Shown: in pieces, positions 54,283 to 64,000 of the stretch
Numbering within the stretch: the first letter of the stretch is position 1
Layout: each line of letters opens with the position of its first letter
DNA from: DATBVX01 sp963696675
GTDB lineage: Bacteria > Pseudomonadota > Gammaproteobacteria > Steroidobacterales > Steroidobacteraceae
Direction of reading: 5' to 3'
Length of the DNA: 64,000 bases
Assembly: GCA_963696675.1 (NCBI GenBank)
Contig: CAVOLM010000021.1
Location: 1 to 64,000, forward strand
Position numbers and translations under genes: made by a program
Notes under the pieces: model-generated
What the model saw: only the letters and a program-made list of their open reading frames with translations
What the model was told of the DNA's origin: nothing
The model's database searches: none

Positions 54283-55800
54283 TCAGCCCTGCGGCGGGGG
54301 CGGCTGAGTCACCGGCTCGGACGGCGGCGTTTGCGGATTTGTGCCCGACGACGGCGGCATGGGCTGGGGCTGCACTGTGGGTGACGCAGCGGTTGCAGTC
54401 AGCCACTGGTTCACATCGTTGATGTCCTGCGCCTGCAGCGTGCCTGCCGCTCGCTTCAGCCTGATCACATTGAGCACGTAATCATAGCGGCTGCGCGCGT
54501 ACTCCGTTTCCGCCTGCGCCAGCCGGCGTCGCGCTTCGAGCACGTCCACCGCAGTACGCGTGCCGACTTCATAACCGGCTTCCGTCGCCTGCAATGCAGT
54601 GCGACTCGACTCCAATGCCTGCCGCAGAGCCTGCACACGCGACAGTTCGGACAGCACACCGAGGTACGCGTCGCGCGTTTCGCGCTCCGTTGACCGCGCG
54701 GTCGCTTCAAGGCGCTCGCGCGCGGCGCGGTGCAGGTAAACCGCCTCACGCACGCTGGAATTTACGGCGCCGCCGCTGTAAATGGGGAAATTGAGCTGCA
54801 GGGAAATCGTATCGTCCGTGAAATTCGAGTCAGTCGGACCCTTGAGCGAAGTGTTGCTGGTGACATCCACCGTGGTTGTCGTCTCGTTGGAGTCGAAATC
54901 CGAGTGGCTCGCCACCAGGTCGAGCGACGGCAGATGTCCGCTGCGTCGGATCGAAATCGTATCCCGCGCGATTTCGGCGGCGAGGCGGCTCGAAATCAGG
55001 CCGGAATTCTGCTCCATCGCGGTTTTGACCCACTGCTCCTCATCCTGCGGGTCCGGCGACTTGAGGGGCATCGCTTCGGAGAGCTTGGAAAGCGATTCGA
55101 AAGGATCGCCGGTGAGCTCGCGCAGCTGCTCATGCGCGGTCGCGAGCGCGCGCTTCGATGCGATCACGACGGCATTCGCGTTGTCGAAGGCGGCCTTCGC
55201 TTCCTGCACATCGGTGATCGCGATCAACCCCACTTCGAAGCGCTTGTTGGCCTGCTCGAGCTGGCGGGAGATGGCATCCCGCGCGCTGGTAGCGGCCTGC
55301 AACGTATCTTCTCCGGCCAGTACGTCGAAATAACGTTCAGCGGCACGCACGACGAGATCCTGCTCCGCGACGACGTAATTGGCCTCGGCCTGGGCGACCT
55401 GCGAGTCCGCTTGCTTCAGAGTCATCCAGCGATCCCACCGGAACACGGACTGGGTAAGGCGAAACTCATACTGCGTCGTGTCGGCGTCCGATTCTTGGGT
55501 CGTTGGAACGTTCAGAATGGCGACGTTGCCGCTGGCGTCTGTGAAGCGCTGCGGGAACGTTGAACCGCCGTCCCGATTAGTCCGGCCGATGCTGCCTAGG
55601 GCCAGCACCTGAGGCAGTAGCTGACTGAGGGCGCGCGGCTTCGCCTCCATCGCTGCCAGACGGTTCGCCTCGGCCTCGCGGATCAGCGGGTCGTTCTGAG
55701 CGGCACGCTGGTAAACTTCAAGTAAATCAGCGGTATATGCAAGCGGAGCGACCAGCATAGTCGCCAGCACAGAGATCGCAGCGCGAGTTGGTCCGTTCAT
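54283..55800 (-). CDS. tolC: TolC family outer-membrane efflux/export protein
   Basis: The 505-residue protein has a signal peptide (ISVLATMLVAPLAYTADLLE) and two structural repeats typical of TolC: long helices with NDPLIREAEANRLAAMEAKP and YLHRAARERLEATARSTER, and strands such as EFRLTQSVFRWDRW and ISLQLNFPIYSGGAVNSSVREAV. The C-terminus is rich in proline and glycine. It forms the trimeric outer-membrane duct for efflux pumps and type I secretion. GGGGAG precedes the ATG at 55800. It follows the rhodanese and pcm genes in one direction. Confidence 0.93.
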   Translation of the reverse strand: MNGPTRAAISVLATMLVAPLAYTADLLEVYQRAAQNDPLIREAEANRLAAMEAKPRALSQLLPQVLALGSIGRTNRDGGSTFPQRFTDASGNVAILNVPTTQESDADTTQYEFRLTQSVFRWDRWMTLKQADSQVAQAEANYVVAEQDLVVRAAERYFDVLAGEDTLQAATSARDAISRQLEQANKRFEVGLIAITDVQEAKAAFDNANAVVIASKRALATAHEQLRELTGDPFESLSKLSEAMPLKSPDPQDEEQWVKTAMEQNSGLISSRLAAEIARDTISIRRSGHLPSLDLVASHSDFDSNETTTTVDVTSNTSLKGPTDSNFTDDTISLQLNFPIYSGGAVNSSVREAVYLHRAARERLEATARSTERETRDAYLGVLSELSRVQALRQALESSRTALQATEAGYEVGTRTAVDVLEARRRLAQAETEYARSRYDYVLNVIRLKRAAGTLQAQDINDVNQWLTATAASPTVQPQPMPPSSGTNPQTPPSEPVTQPPPPQG

Positions 55801-55910
55801 CGGCTCCCCTTCTAGAACCTGCAGTCCCAAGGACAACTAGTGTTGTATAAGACTATATCACCTAGCAATATCCGACAAGGCGCGTCGGACATTCACAGTG
55901 ATGCAATTGT

Positions 55911-56225
55911 TCAATACTCGGGAATCGAGGGGTCGAGCTCTCGCGACCAGGCAAGGATGCCCCCGGTGAGATTGGCGACCGACTTGAATCCCTGTTGTTC
56001 GAGAAACTTCGCCACTTCCAGGCTCCGCCGACCAGAGCGACAGATAACCACCGTCTCGCGCTCAGGGTCGAGTTCCTTGATGCGATCGCGGACCTGGCCC
56101 ATGGGTATGTGGACGACGTCCGGAACGCTCGCGACCTTGAGTTCCCAGTCCTCGCGCACGTCGAGAAGCACGGCACCTGCGCCCCGGCGCGCCTGGAATT
56201 GCGTCGGTGTGATTTCGCCCACCAT
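55911..56225 (-). CDS. Rhodanese-like domain protein
   Basis: The 104-residue single-domain protein shows GAVLLDVREDWELKVASVPD, the active-site loop VVICRSGRRS (catalytic Cys about residue 62) and LTGGILAWSRELDPSIP. It is a probable sulfur carrier or sulfurtransferase. It starts three bases after the pcm stop and precedes tolC; this three-gene order recurs in gammaproteobacteria. Confidence 0.92.
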   Translation of the reverse strand: MVGEITPTQFQARRGAGAVLLDVREDWELKVASVPDVVHIPMGQVRDRIKELDPERETVVICRSGRRSLEVAKFLEQQGFKSVANLTGGILAWSRELDPSIPEY

Positions 56226-56228
56226 GAC

Positions 56229-56879
56229 TCAGAACAGAAAGCGCGGCGGTTGCGGCGCGTTGATCAGCGGCTCGATCACCGTCTCGAACAGGCTCTCCTG
56301 AACCCACTGGGTCTCGGAGGCGCGCCGTATCAGGCGTGCTTCCATCACCGGGGATTCCCCTACGACGACCACCAGCCGACCACCGATCTTGAGGGCACGC
56401 TCGAAGCGGTGATCGTAGACGGGCATAGAGCCGGTCACTGCAATCGCGTCGTAGCGCGGTGAATGATCAAGCATCATGGCGTCCTGAGTTTCAATCTGCA
56501 CCCCGCTGACGCCTGATGCGCGCAGGTTTTCCTTCGCAAACTCGCACAAGTCCGCGAAGATCTCGATGCTGTGCACCTTGCTGCAAAGTCGCGCCAGGCA
56601 GGCCGCGAAAAAGCCGCTCCCGGCGCCGACCTCGAGCACGTCGTCGGTCGGGTCGAGCTCGAGCGCCTGCAGAAAGCGGCCTTCCATCTTGGGCGCGAGC
56701 ATGAATTGTCCGTGCCCGATCGGGATCTGCGTGTCCGCGAAGGCGAGTTCGCGGAACGCTTCCGGCACGAACAGTTCGCGGCGCACTTGGGCAAGCGCTC
56801 CCAAAACTCGCTCGTCGAGCACTTCCCAGGCACGCACCTGTTGCTCGATCATTTGCCTGCGCGCGATTTCGACGTTCAT
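56229..56879 (-). CDS. pcm: Protein-L-isoaspartate O-methyltransferase
   Basis: The 216-residue enzyme methylates isoaspartyl residues in aged proteins. It shows RRQMIEQQVRAWEVLDERVL, the AdoMet motif I DDVLEVGAGSGFFAACLA, the family segment ADTQIPIGHGQFMLAPKMEG and YDAIAVTGSMPVYDHRFERAL. It heads the operon with rhodanese and tolC. The 274 bases upstream (56880-57153) hold the divergent promoters of this operon and the GGDEF-EAL gene; I see nothing else there. Confidence 0.9.
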   Translation of the reverse strand: MNVEIARRQMIEQQVRAWEVLDERVLGALAQVRRELFVPEAFRELAFADTQIPIGHGQFMLAPKMEGRFLQALELDPTDDVLEVGAGSGFFAACLARLCSKVHSIEIFADLCEFAKENLRASGVSGVQIETQDAMMLDHSPRYDAIAVTGSMPVYDHRFERALKIGGRLVVVVGESPVMEARLIRRASETQWVQESLFETVIEPLINAPQPPRFLF

Positions 56880-57153
56880 GATTCGTGTCGATGGAATCCG
56901 GGCAGCTGTAAACCTGCGCCCGGCCTCGAAGAAGGTTGCACAGGTTACGGAGTTTCATAGGGTCAAACAAGCGCGGCGCCGCACCGAAACTCAACCATTA
57001 TGGTGAAAAGTAGGCAGGCACGAGGGGGCCATCGGCTATCCTTAGTGACCAGAAGAGCGCGCCAGAACAAAACGTAGCAACGCGCCACCACTGCACCCGG
57101 ATGTCACAGAGGTCAGCCAGGACCTCGGGATCGGAAGGCTCCCCACAACCGAC

Positions 57154-59437
57154 ATGCCAACGCTTGTAATTCTCACGCTGGCCCTGGGTTTGATAGCAGC
57201 CGGCGCGTTGGCATTGTATCTGCACAAGCGCCGGGAGTTGCGTGCGCTCGATGCGTTGACCGAAAAGCTGACTCGCATCGCAGCGGACAGTCGCTTCGAC
57301 GAACGACTCGAGTCGGATTCGGAGCAGCCACGCATCGCGAGCGCGGCCTCTTCGATCAATCAATTGCTCACTCGCCTCGATTCCAGCGGCCAGAAGCTGC
57401 AGGAGCGCGATCCTCTGTATCACCGCCTCGTCGAGACGGTCCACGAAGCGGTCATTCTGCACCGCCAAACAATCGTACACGCGAATTCACGCTTCGCTGC
57501 ACTCACCGGGTTGAGCGCGCAGGAATTGAGCGGGCGCAGGCTCGATGAGCTGGTTCCGTCTGATTACGCCGAGCTGGTGCGTGACAACACCCGTCGCATG
57601 CTGGCGGGGGAGCCTGCCGCCCAGCGCTACGAAATCGAACTGGTTGGTGCGCAAGGCCAGGTCAGTCGTCTCGAGCTCTCGGGCTCGTTGATCGATTCCC
57701 CCGGCGAACCGATGCTCCTGATCACTGCTGTGGAGATGACACCACGCCACGGGGCTAGCGCACCGGAACAGGAGCGTTCGCGCGCGTTGGCGACGCTTCA
57801 GTCGATCGGGGAGGGCGTTATCACGACCGACAAGCGCGGCCGGATCGACTATATGAACGAGGCGGCCGAAAGATTCACTGGCACGACCGCGATGCAGGCC
57901 ATGGGCCATGGACTCGATGACATCGTGAGTCTTGTGAGCGAGACCGATCGGCAATCGTTGGCGGACCCGGTTCGTCAATGCCTCGCGAGTGGCGGGCGCG
58001 TGTCGCTGGGTCGCAAGGCGCTGTTGCTCGCGCGCGGCACGGGCGAAGAGCACTACATCGAGCTCAGCGTCTCGCCCCTGCACAACGTCCAGAACGAAGT
58101 GATCGGCGCTGCTGTCGTGCTGCACGACGTCACCGAGCTGCGCGGCCTCGCGCGCCAGATGTCCTACCAGGCGAGCCACGATGCGCTCACCGGCCTGGTC
58201 AATCGTCGCGAGTTCGAGCGGCGTCTGCAGGAGGCGCTCGACAGCGCGCGTGCCGGCGACGCATCGCACGTGCTGTGCTATCTGGATCTCGATCGCTTCA
58301 AGGTCGTGAACGACAGATGCGGGCACGTGGCCGGCGACAGCATGCTGCGCGAGGTCGCGGCGCTGATCAAGGATGCGGTACGCGACTCCGACACGGTGGC
58401 GCGCATCGGCGGCGACGAGTTCGCGATGCTGCTGATCGGCTGCCCGCTCGAGAAGGCGCGGCAGATCGCCGACGACGTCTGCGTGCCGTGACCGACTATC
58501 GCTTCGTGTGGAAGGACAAGATCTTCAACATCGGCGTCAGCGTCGGCCTGGTCGAGATGGGGCGCGAGAGCGGCTCGATCGACGAACTGCTGGGTGCCGC
58601 CGACTCGGCCTGCTACGTCGCGAAGAAGCAGGGCACGCGCGTCCACGTGTACTCGGCGCGCGACGAGGCCGTGGCGCGGCAGCGCGGCGAGATCCACTGG
58701 CTGCAGAAGCTGCAGACGGCGCTCAAGGAAAACCGCTTCGAGCTGTACGCGCAGCCCATCGTTGCCGGCGAACAGCGAGGTGCACGACGGCCCGGCGCTC
58801 GAGGTGCTGCTGCGGCTCAAGGACGACAACGGCGAGCAAGCCAGTCCGACGGAGTTCATGCGCGCGGCCGAGCGCTACCGCCTGATGCCACACGTCGACC
58901 GCTGGGTCGTGCAGACGGCTCTTGCCGCACTGGGTGGCGGGGCCTTGCGCCTGCCATCGGAGAACAGCCTCGCGATCAACCTCTCTGGCCAGACGCTCGG
59001 CGACACGCAGTTCCTGGAGTTCGTGGTCGACTGCCTCGACCGCACCGGCGTCGCTCCGACGCAGGTCTGCTTCGAGGTCACGGAGAATTCGGTGATCACC
59101 AACATCGAGCACGCGCGCCGCTTCATCGGCGTGCTGCACGGCATGGGTTGCCAGTTCGCGCTCGATGACTTCGGCCGCGGCCTGGGCAGTTTCTCGAACC
59201 TCAAGAACCTGACGCTCGACTACCTGAAGATCGACGGCTCATTCATCCGCAACCTGGCGCCCGACACCGTGAACCAGGCGATGGTGACCGCGATGATCAA
59301 GCTCGCGCGCACGCTCAACTTCAGGTCGTTGCCGAGCAGGTCGAGGATGAGCGGCACTCGATGCCGCCCGCAAGATGGGCGTCGACTTCGTGCAGGGCTA
59401 CCAGATCGCACGGCCGGCGCCGTTGCTGGCGAGCTAG
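57154..59437 (+). CDS. PAS-GGDEF-EAL c-di-GMP signalling protein (four frameshifts)
   Basis: An N-terminal membrane helix (VILTLALGLIAAGALALYL) is followed by two PAS domains (about residues 90-205 and 210-330), a GGDEF domain with intact ARIGGDEFAML, and an EAL domain. The EAL domain retains EVLLRL (EAL variant), INLSGQ, FEVTENSV, DDFGRGLGSFSNLK, YLKIDGSFI, AEQVED and VQGYQIARP. Frame changes fall near 58490, 58769 (GGCGAAC for GGCGCGAAC), 59330 and 59357. The preserved catalytic residues suggest an active phosphodiesterase with a possible cyclase. About 762 residues when repaired. Confidence 0.88.
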
Positions 59438-59440
59438 CCC

Positions 59441-59464
59441 GCGGGACTGTTGGCAATAGTCCGC
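59441..59464. terminator. Possible bidirectional hairpin between convergent genes
   Basis: GCGGGACT and AGTCCGC can pair around a nine-base loop in the 33 bases between the GGDEF-EAL gene and hppA. There is no T-run, so termination here is only suggested by the convergent position. Confidence 0.3.
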
Positions 59465-59470
59465 AACAGC

Positions 59471-61507
<2,037 letters not shown>

Positions 61508-61567
61508 AAGAACTCTCCCGGAATCAGGAACTTGTGTTTATCTTTGGGTGAGGCGCGGCGGTCCGCA

Positions 61568-61585
61568 GCCCCGAAAAAACGGGGC
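61568..61585 (-). other. Intercistronic hairpin between pfp and hppA
   Basis: GCCCCG, six-base loop, CGGGGC. On the minus-strand transcript the loop is UUUUUU and no U-run follows the stem, so it is not a standard terminator. It may set the relative expression of the two genes or be a processing site. Confidence 0.4.
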
Positions 61586-61589
61586 CGAA

Positions 61590-62885
61590 CTATAGCACAA
61601 ACGGTGTGCTGAGCTTGCGCGGGACCGCGGCGCCTTTGATCTCGACGTACGCCGGGAGACCGTTGCGATAGGGCGGGTAATCCTCGCCAGCGATCAACGG
61701 TTCGAGGTAGCGGCGGCACGAGGCGGTAATCCCGAATCCATCCGGCGTGATGTAGTCGCGCGGCACCTTCTTTTCCTGGTTGGCGACCGCTTCGAGTGGC
61801 ACGTGGCCGATTGACCAGCGATACGGACGATGTGACTTGCGCACGATCGTGGGCATCACCGCATTCATTCCCTTCACGGCGAATTCGACCGCTGCCTTGC
61901 CCACGGCATACGCCTGCTGCACGTCCACCCTGGAAGCGATATGGCGAGCCGAGCGCTGCAGGTAGTCCGCGACCGCCCAGTGATACTTCAGCCCGAGATT
62001 GCGTTTGATGAGCTCCGCGATCACCGGACCGACACCGCCGAGCTGCGTATGACCGAACGCGTCCTTGGTGCCCGCCTCGGCGAGGAACCTGCCATCCGCA
62101 GTGGCCGCTCCTTCGGAGACGACGACCACGCAGTAGCCGTAGTCGGTGACACACTGTTTGACGCGAGCGAGAAACGTCGCTTCCTCGAATGGGATTTCGG
62201 GGAACAGGATGATGTGCGGCGGATCGCCGGGCCTCGAACCGGCCAATCCGCCCGCAGCCGCGATCCAGCCGGCATGCCGCCCCATCACTTCCAGCACGAA
62301 AACCTTGGTCGAGGTGCGCGCCATCGACGCCACGTCGAGCGCGGCTTCGCGCGTCGATACCGCGACATACTTCGCGACGGATCCGAAACCGGGACAGCAG
62401 TCCGTATGCGGCAGATCGTTATCGACGGTCTTCGGCACACCGATGCAGGTCACGGGGTAGCCGAGTTGCGCGCCGATCTGAGACACCTTGTGTGCGGTGT
62501 CCATCGAGTCGTTGCCGCCGTTATAGAAGAAGAACCCGATGTCATGCGCGCGGAAGACCTCGATGAGCCGCTCATACTCGGCCCTGTTCTTGTCGAAGCC
62601 TTTCAGCTTGTAGCGCGCTGACCCGAACGCGCCGCCTGGCGTATGCTTTAGGCCCGCGATGGTGGCAGCGCTTTCCTTGCTGACATCGATCAGGTCCTCC
62701 GTGAGGGCGCCGACGATTCCATCGCGACCCGCGTAGAGCGCGCCGATATGCGCACGTGCCTTGCGCGCAGCTTCGATCACACCGCACGCCGACGCGTTGA
62801 TGACGGCGGAGACGCCGCCCGACTGCGCATAGAAAGCATTGCGAGGCTTCGATCGCTGGCGTGGTGCCCGTCTCTTCGCTGGCAT
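61590..62885 (-). CDS. pfp: Pyrophosphate-dependent 6-phosphofructokinase
   Basis: The 431-residue enzyme reversibly phosphorylates fructose 6-phosphate with pyrophosphate. It shows FYAQSGGVSAVINASACGVI, the phosphate-site YNGGNDSMDTAHKVS (Asn-Asp pair in place of the ATP-type Gly), the catalytic GVPKTVDNDLPHTD and the MGRHAGWIAA motif. It precedes hppA on the same strand; a pfp-hppA pair is known from methanotrophs such as Methylococcus. Together they would tie glycolysis to PPi and the proton gradient. Confidence 0.93.
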   Translation of the reverse strand: MPAKRRAPRQRSKPRNAFYAQSGGVSAVINASACGVIEAARKARAHIGALYAGRDGIVGALTEDLIDVSKESAATIAGLKHTPGGAFGSARYKLKGFDKNRAEYERLIEVFRAHDIGFFFYNGGNDSMDTAHKVSQIGAQLGYPVTCIGVPKTVDNDLPHTDCCPGFGSVAKYVAVSTREAALDVASMARTSTKVFVLEVMGRHAGWIAAAGGLAGSRPGDPPHIILFPEIPFEEATFLARVKQCVTDYGYCVVVVSEGAATADGRFLAEAGTKDAFGHTQLGGVGPVIAELIKRNLGLKYHWAVADYLQRSARHIASRVDVQQAYAVGKAAVEFAVKGMNAVMPTIVRKSHRPYRWSIGHVPLEAVANQEKKVPRDYITPDGFGITASCRRYLEPLIAGEDYPPYRNGLPAYVEIKGAAVPRKLSTPFVL

Positions 62886-63074
62886 GGCTGGCTCGTGAAA
62901 GGTTTGTGAGAAAAAGGGCCGAAAGAATAACCGATCCGCGGCGGGCTCGGCACGCGCCCGGTGCCGGAGTGCGCCTGCGTTTGACGCGTCCGGAGTCAGT
63001 CGGTACGGTACCCGACTTTCGCGCGGGCGCCGTTGTGCGCTGGCCCGCGAGGGAACAGGGGAGAGCGAATCAGC

Positions 63075-63944
63075 ATGAGAATCATCCTGCTCGGCGCGCC
63101 GGGCTCAGGCAAGGGTACGCAGTCGCAGCGGCTCGCTAAGAAATACGGCGTGCCCCAGGTCTCATCGGGCGACCTGCTGCGCGACGCGGTCGCTCGCGCC
63201 ACACCACTCGGCGTGCGGGCCAAAGCAGCGATGGATGCGGGCGAGCTCGTATCCGACGACATCGTACTGGCGTTGATTCGCGAGCGCCTCGGCAAGGCGG
63301 ATGCGCGGCACGGTTTCATCCTCGATGGTTTCCCGCGCAACCTGGCCCAGGCTCAAGCCTTGAGCGAGATGCTGGCGCAAATCGGCCAGCCGATCGAAGC
63401 AGTCGTACTGATGGACATCGATTCCGCCGTCCTGACGCGTCGCTTGACTGGACGGCGCAGCTGCGCACGTTGCGGGCGACTGTTCAATATCTATACATCC
63501 CCGCCGGATGCTGGCACGCCGTGCGCGGACGGAGGCCATCAGCACGAGCTGGTGCAGCGGCCCGACGACAACGAAGAGACGATTCGCAACCGCCTCGACG
63601 TCTACACCGCGCAGACGCGTCCTCTCATCGAGCACTACCGCGCGTGCGAATTGCTGCGCACGGTCAATGCCGAGGGTGAGATCGACGAAGTATCCAAGCG
63701 CCTGGAACAGGCACTCAGCGACATACCGACGCGAGTCGCCGTGAAGCGCGCAGCGCGACGCGTTCCGCCACGGCGTGCCCGCGTCGCGCGGCGCAAGAGC
63801 GCGGCGCCCCGCAGGGCGAAGAGCCCGAGAAAAAAGCCACGTTCCCGTTCGCGAGTCGCCGCGACTCGCCGCTCCTCTGGCAAGAGCACCCGCGCGCCGA
63901 AGCGCGGCGGCACTTCCAGACGACGCAGTCGTTCGCGGCGCTGA
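63075..63944 (+). CDS. adk: Adenylate kinase with long basic C-terminal tail
   Basis: Residues 1-218 are a normal long-form adenylate kinase: P-loop ILLGAPGSGKGTQ, SSGDLLRDAVA, ILDGFPRNLAQAQ, and a lid with Cys130-x2-Cys133 and Cys150 that partly matches zinc-lid enzymes. It interconverts ATP, AMP and ADP. Residues 219-289 are an added tail with about 32 Arg/Lys, no acidic residue, and Ala, Pro and Ser as fillers (RAKSPRKKPRSRSR). GGGGAGAG precedes ATG 63075. The tail is unusual for the family, which ends near 215-220 residues. Confidence 0.93.
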   Translation: MRIILLGAPGSGKGTQSQRLAKKYGVPQVSSGDLLRDAVARATPLGVRAKAAMDAGELVSDDIVLALIRERLGKADARHGFILDGFPRNLAQAQALSEMLAQIGQPIEAVVLMDIDSAVLTRRLTGRRSCARCGRLFNIYTSPPDAGTPCADGGHQHELVQRPDDNEETIRNRLDVYTAQTRPLIEHYRACELLRTVNAEGEIDEVSKRLEQALSDIPTRVAVKRAARRVPPRRARVARRKSAAPRRAKSPRKKPRSRSRVAATRRSSGKSTRAPKRGGTSRRRSRSRR

Positions 63945-63950
63945 CTTGCC

Positions 63951-64000
63951 CTACAGCGCCTTCAGGAGCGCTTCGCCGATCACTTCGCGACGCCAGCCTC
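63951..64000 (-). CDS. 3' end of a minus-strand gene, possibly ribonuclease D
   Basis: Reading leftward from the window edge, GWRREVIGEALLKAL ends at a TAG whose complement is CTA at 63951-63953. The pattern GWRRE-x-IGE-x-L-x-x-L resembles the C-terminus of ribonuclease D. Only about 16 codons are visible, so the assignment is tentative. It converges on adk. Confidence 0.35.
   Translation of the reverse strand, partial: GWRREVIGEALLKAL

Overview
The window looks like a chromosomal segment of a GC-rich, Gram-negative gammaproteobacterium, probably from the Xanthomonadales/Steroidobacterales/Nevskiales neighbourhood. The reasons are: a groESL operon behind a CIRCE operator; the order pcm-rhodanese-tolC facing waaA-kdkA; a glnE gene followed by a small zf-CHCC protein; and a pfp-hppA pair beside adk. 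This placement is inference from gene content and order. I saw no rRNA, tRNA, CRISPR array, prophage or transposase.

Region 1 (1-1708) is the end of a SulP-type anion transporter with one frameshift. Region 2 (about 1.75-28.7 kb) is the accessory heart of the window: about forty small, mostly plus-strand genes separated by complete and half copies of an imperfect palindrome of the type CCTAAC-AACGCGTTGG...GCTCAACGCGGACGTTAGGC. These have the R''/L''-L'/R' layout of integron attC sites. No integrase gene is visible, so I read the region as an old integron cassette array (CALIN-like). Its cargo is typical of cassettes: SRPBCC, GFA (four copies), VOC, GNAT, cupin, DUF1801, DUF2165, NTF2-like, small lipoproteins and small membrane proteins, nearly all without assigned function. 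The most distinctive cargo is a pair of paralogous 271-residue secreted proteins (5226-6040 and 24387-25202). In each, a PDZ domain is flanked on both sides by the same four-cysteine module.

Region 3 (28.7-42.4 kb) continues with accessory and small-metabolism genes without recognisable attC sites: a GNAT-SRPBCC fusion, a secreted metallo-beta-lactamase-fold protein, a cyclotransferase/beta-carbonic anhydrase fusion, a cysteine-synthase-like enzyme, an S41 protease, a threonine aldolase and an ATP-pyrophosphatase of the diphthine-ammonia ligase family. Many genes here overlap by ATGA or GTGA, implying co-transcription.

Region 4 (42.4-64 kb) is core chromosome. A cutA-dsbD-tlpA redox operon diverges from CIRCE-controlled groES-groEL. 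These are followed by glnE, a lipopolysaccharide-core cluster (GT9, kdkA, waaA), the pcm-rhodanese-tolC operon, a PAS-GGDEF-EAL protein, a pyrophosphate-energy pair (PPi-dependent phosphofructokinase and K+-independent H+-pyrophosphatase) and an adenylate kinase with an unusual 70-residue basic tail.

A caution applies throughout. Many genes, including essential ones such as groEL and glnE, are broken by 1-2 base deletions, several of which are repaired by restoring CG in a GGCGCGA context. I take most of these as consensus errors in the assembly. Therefore apparent fusions, read-throughs and pseudogenes need checking against reads.
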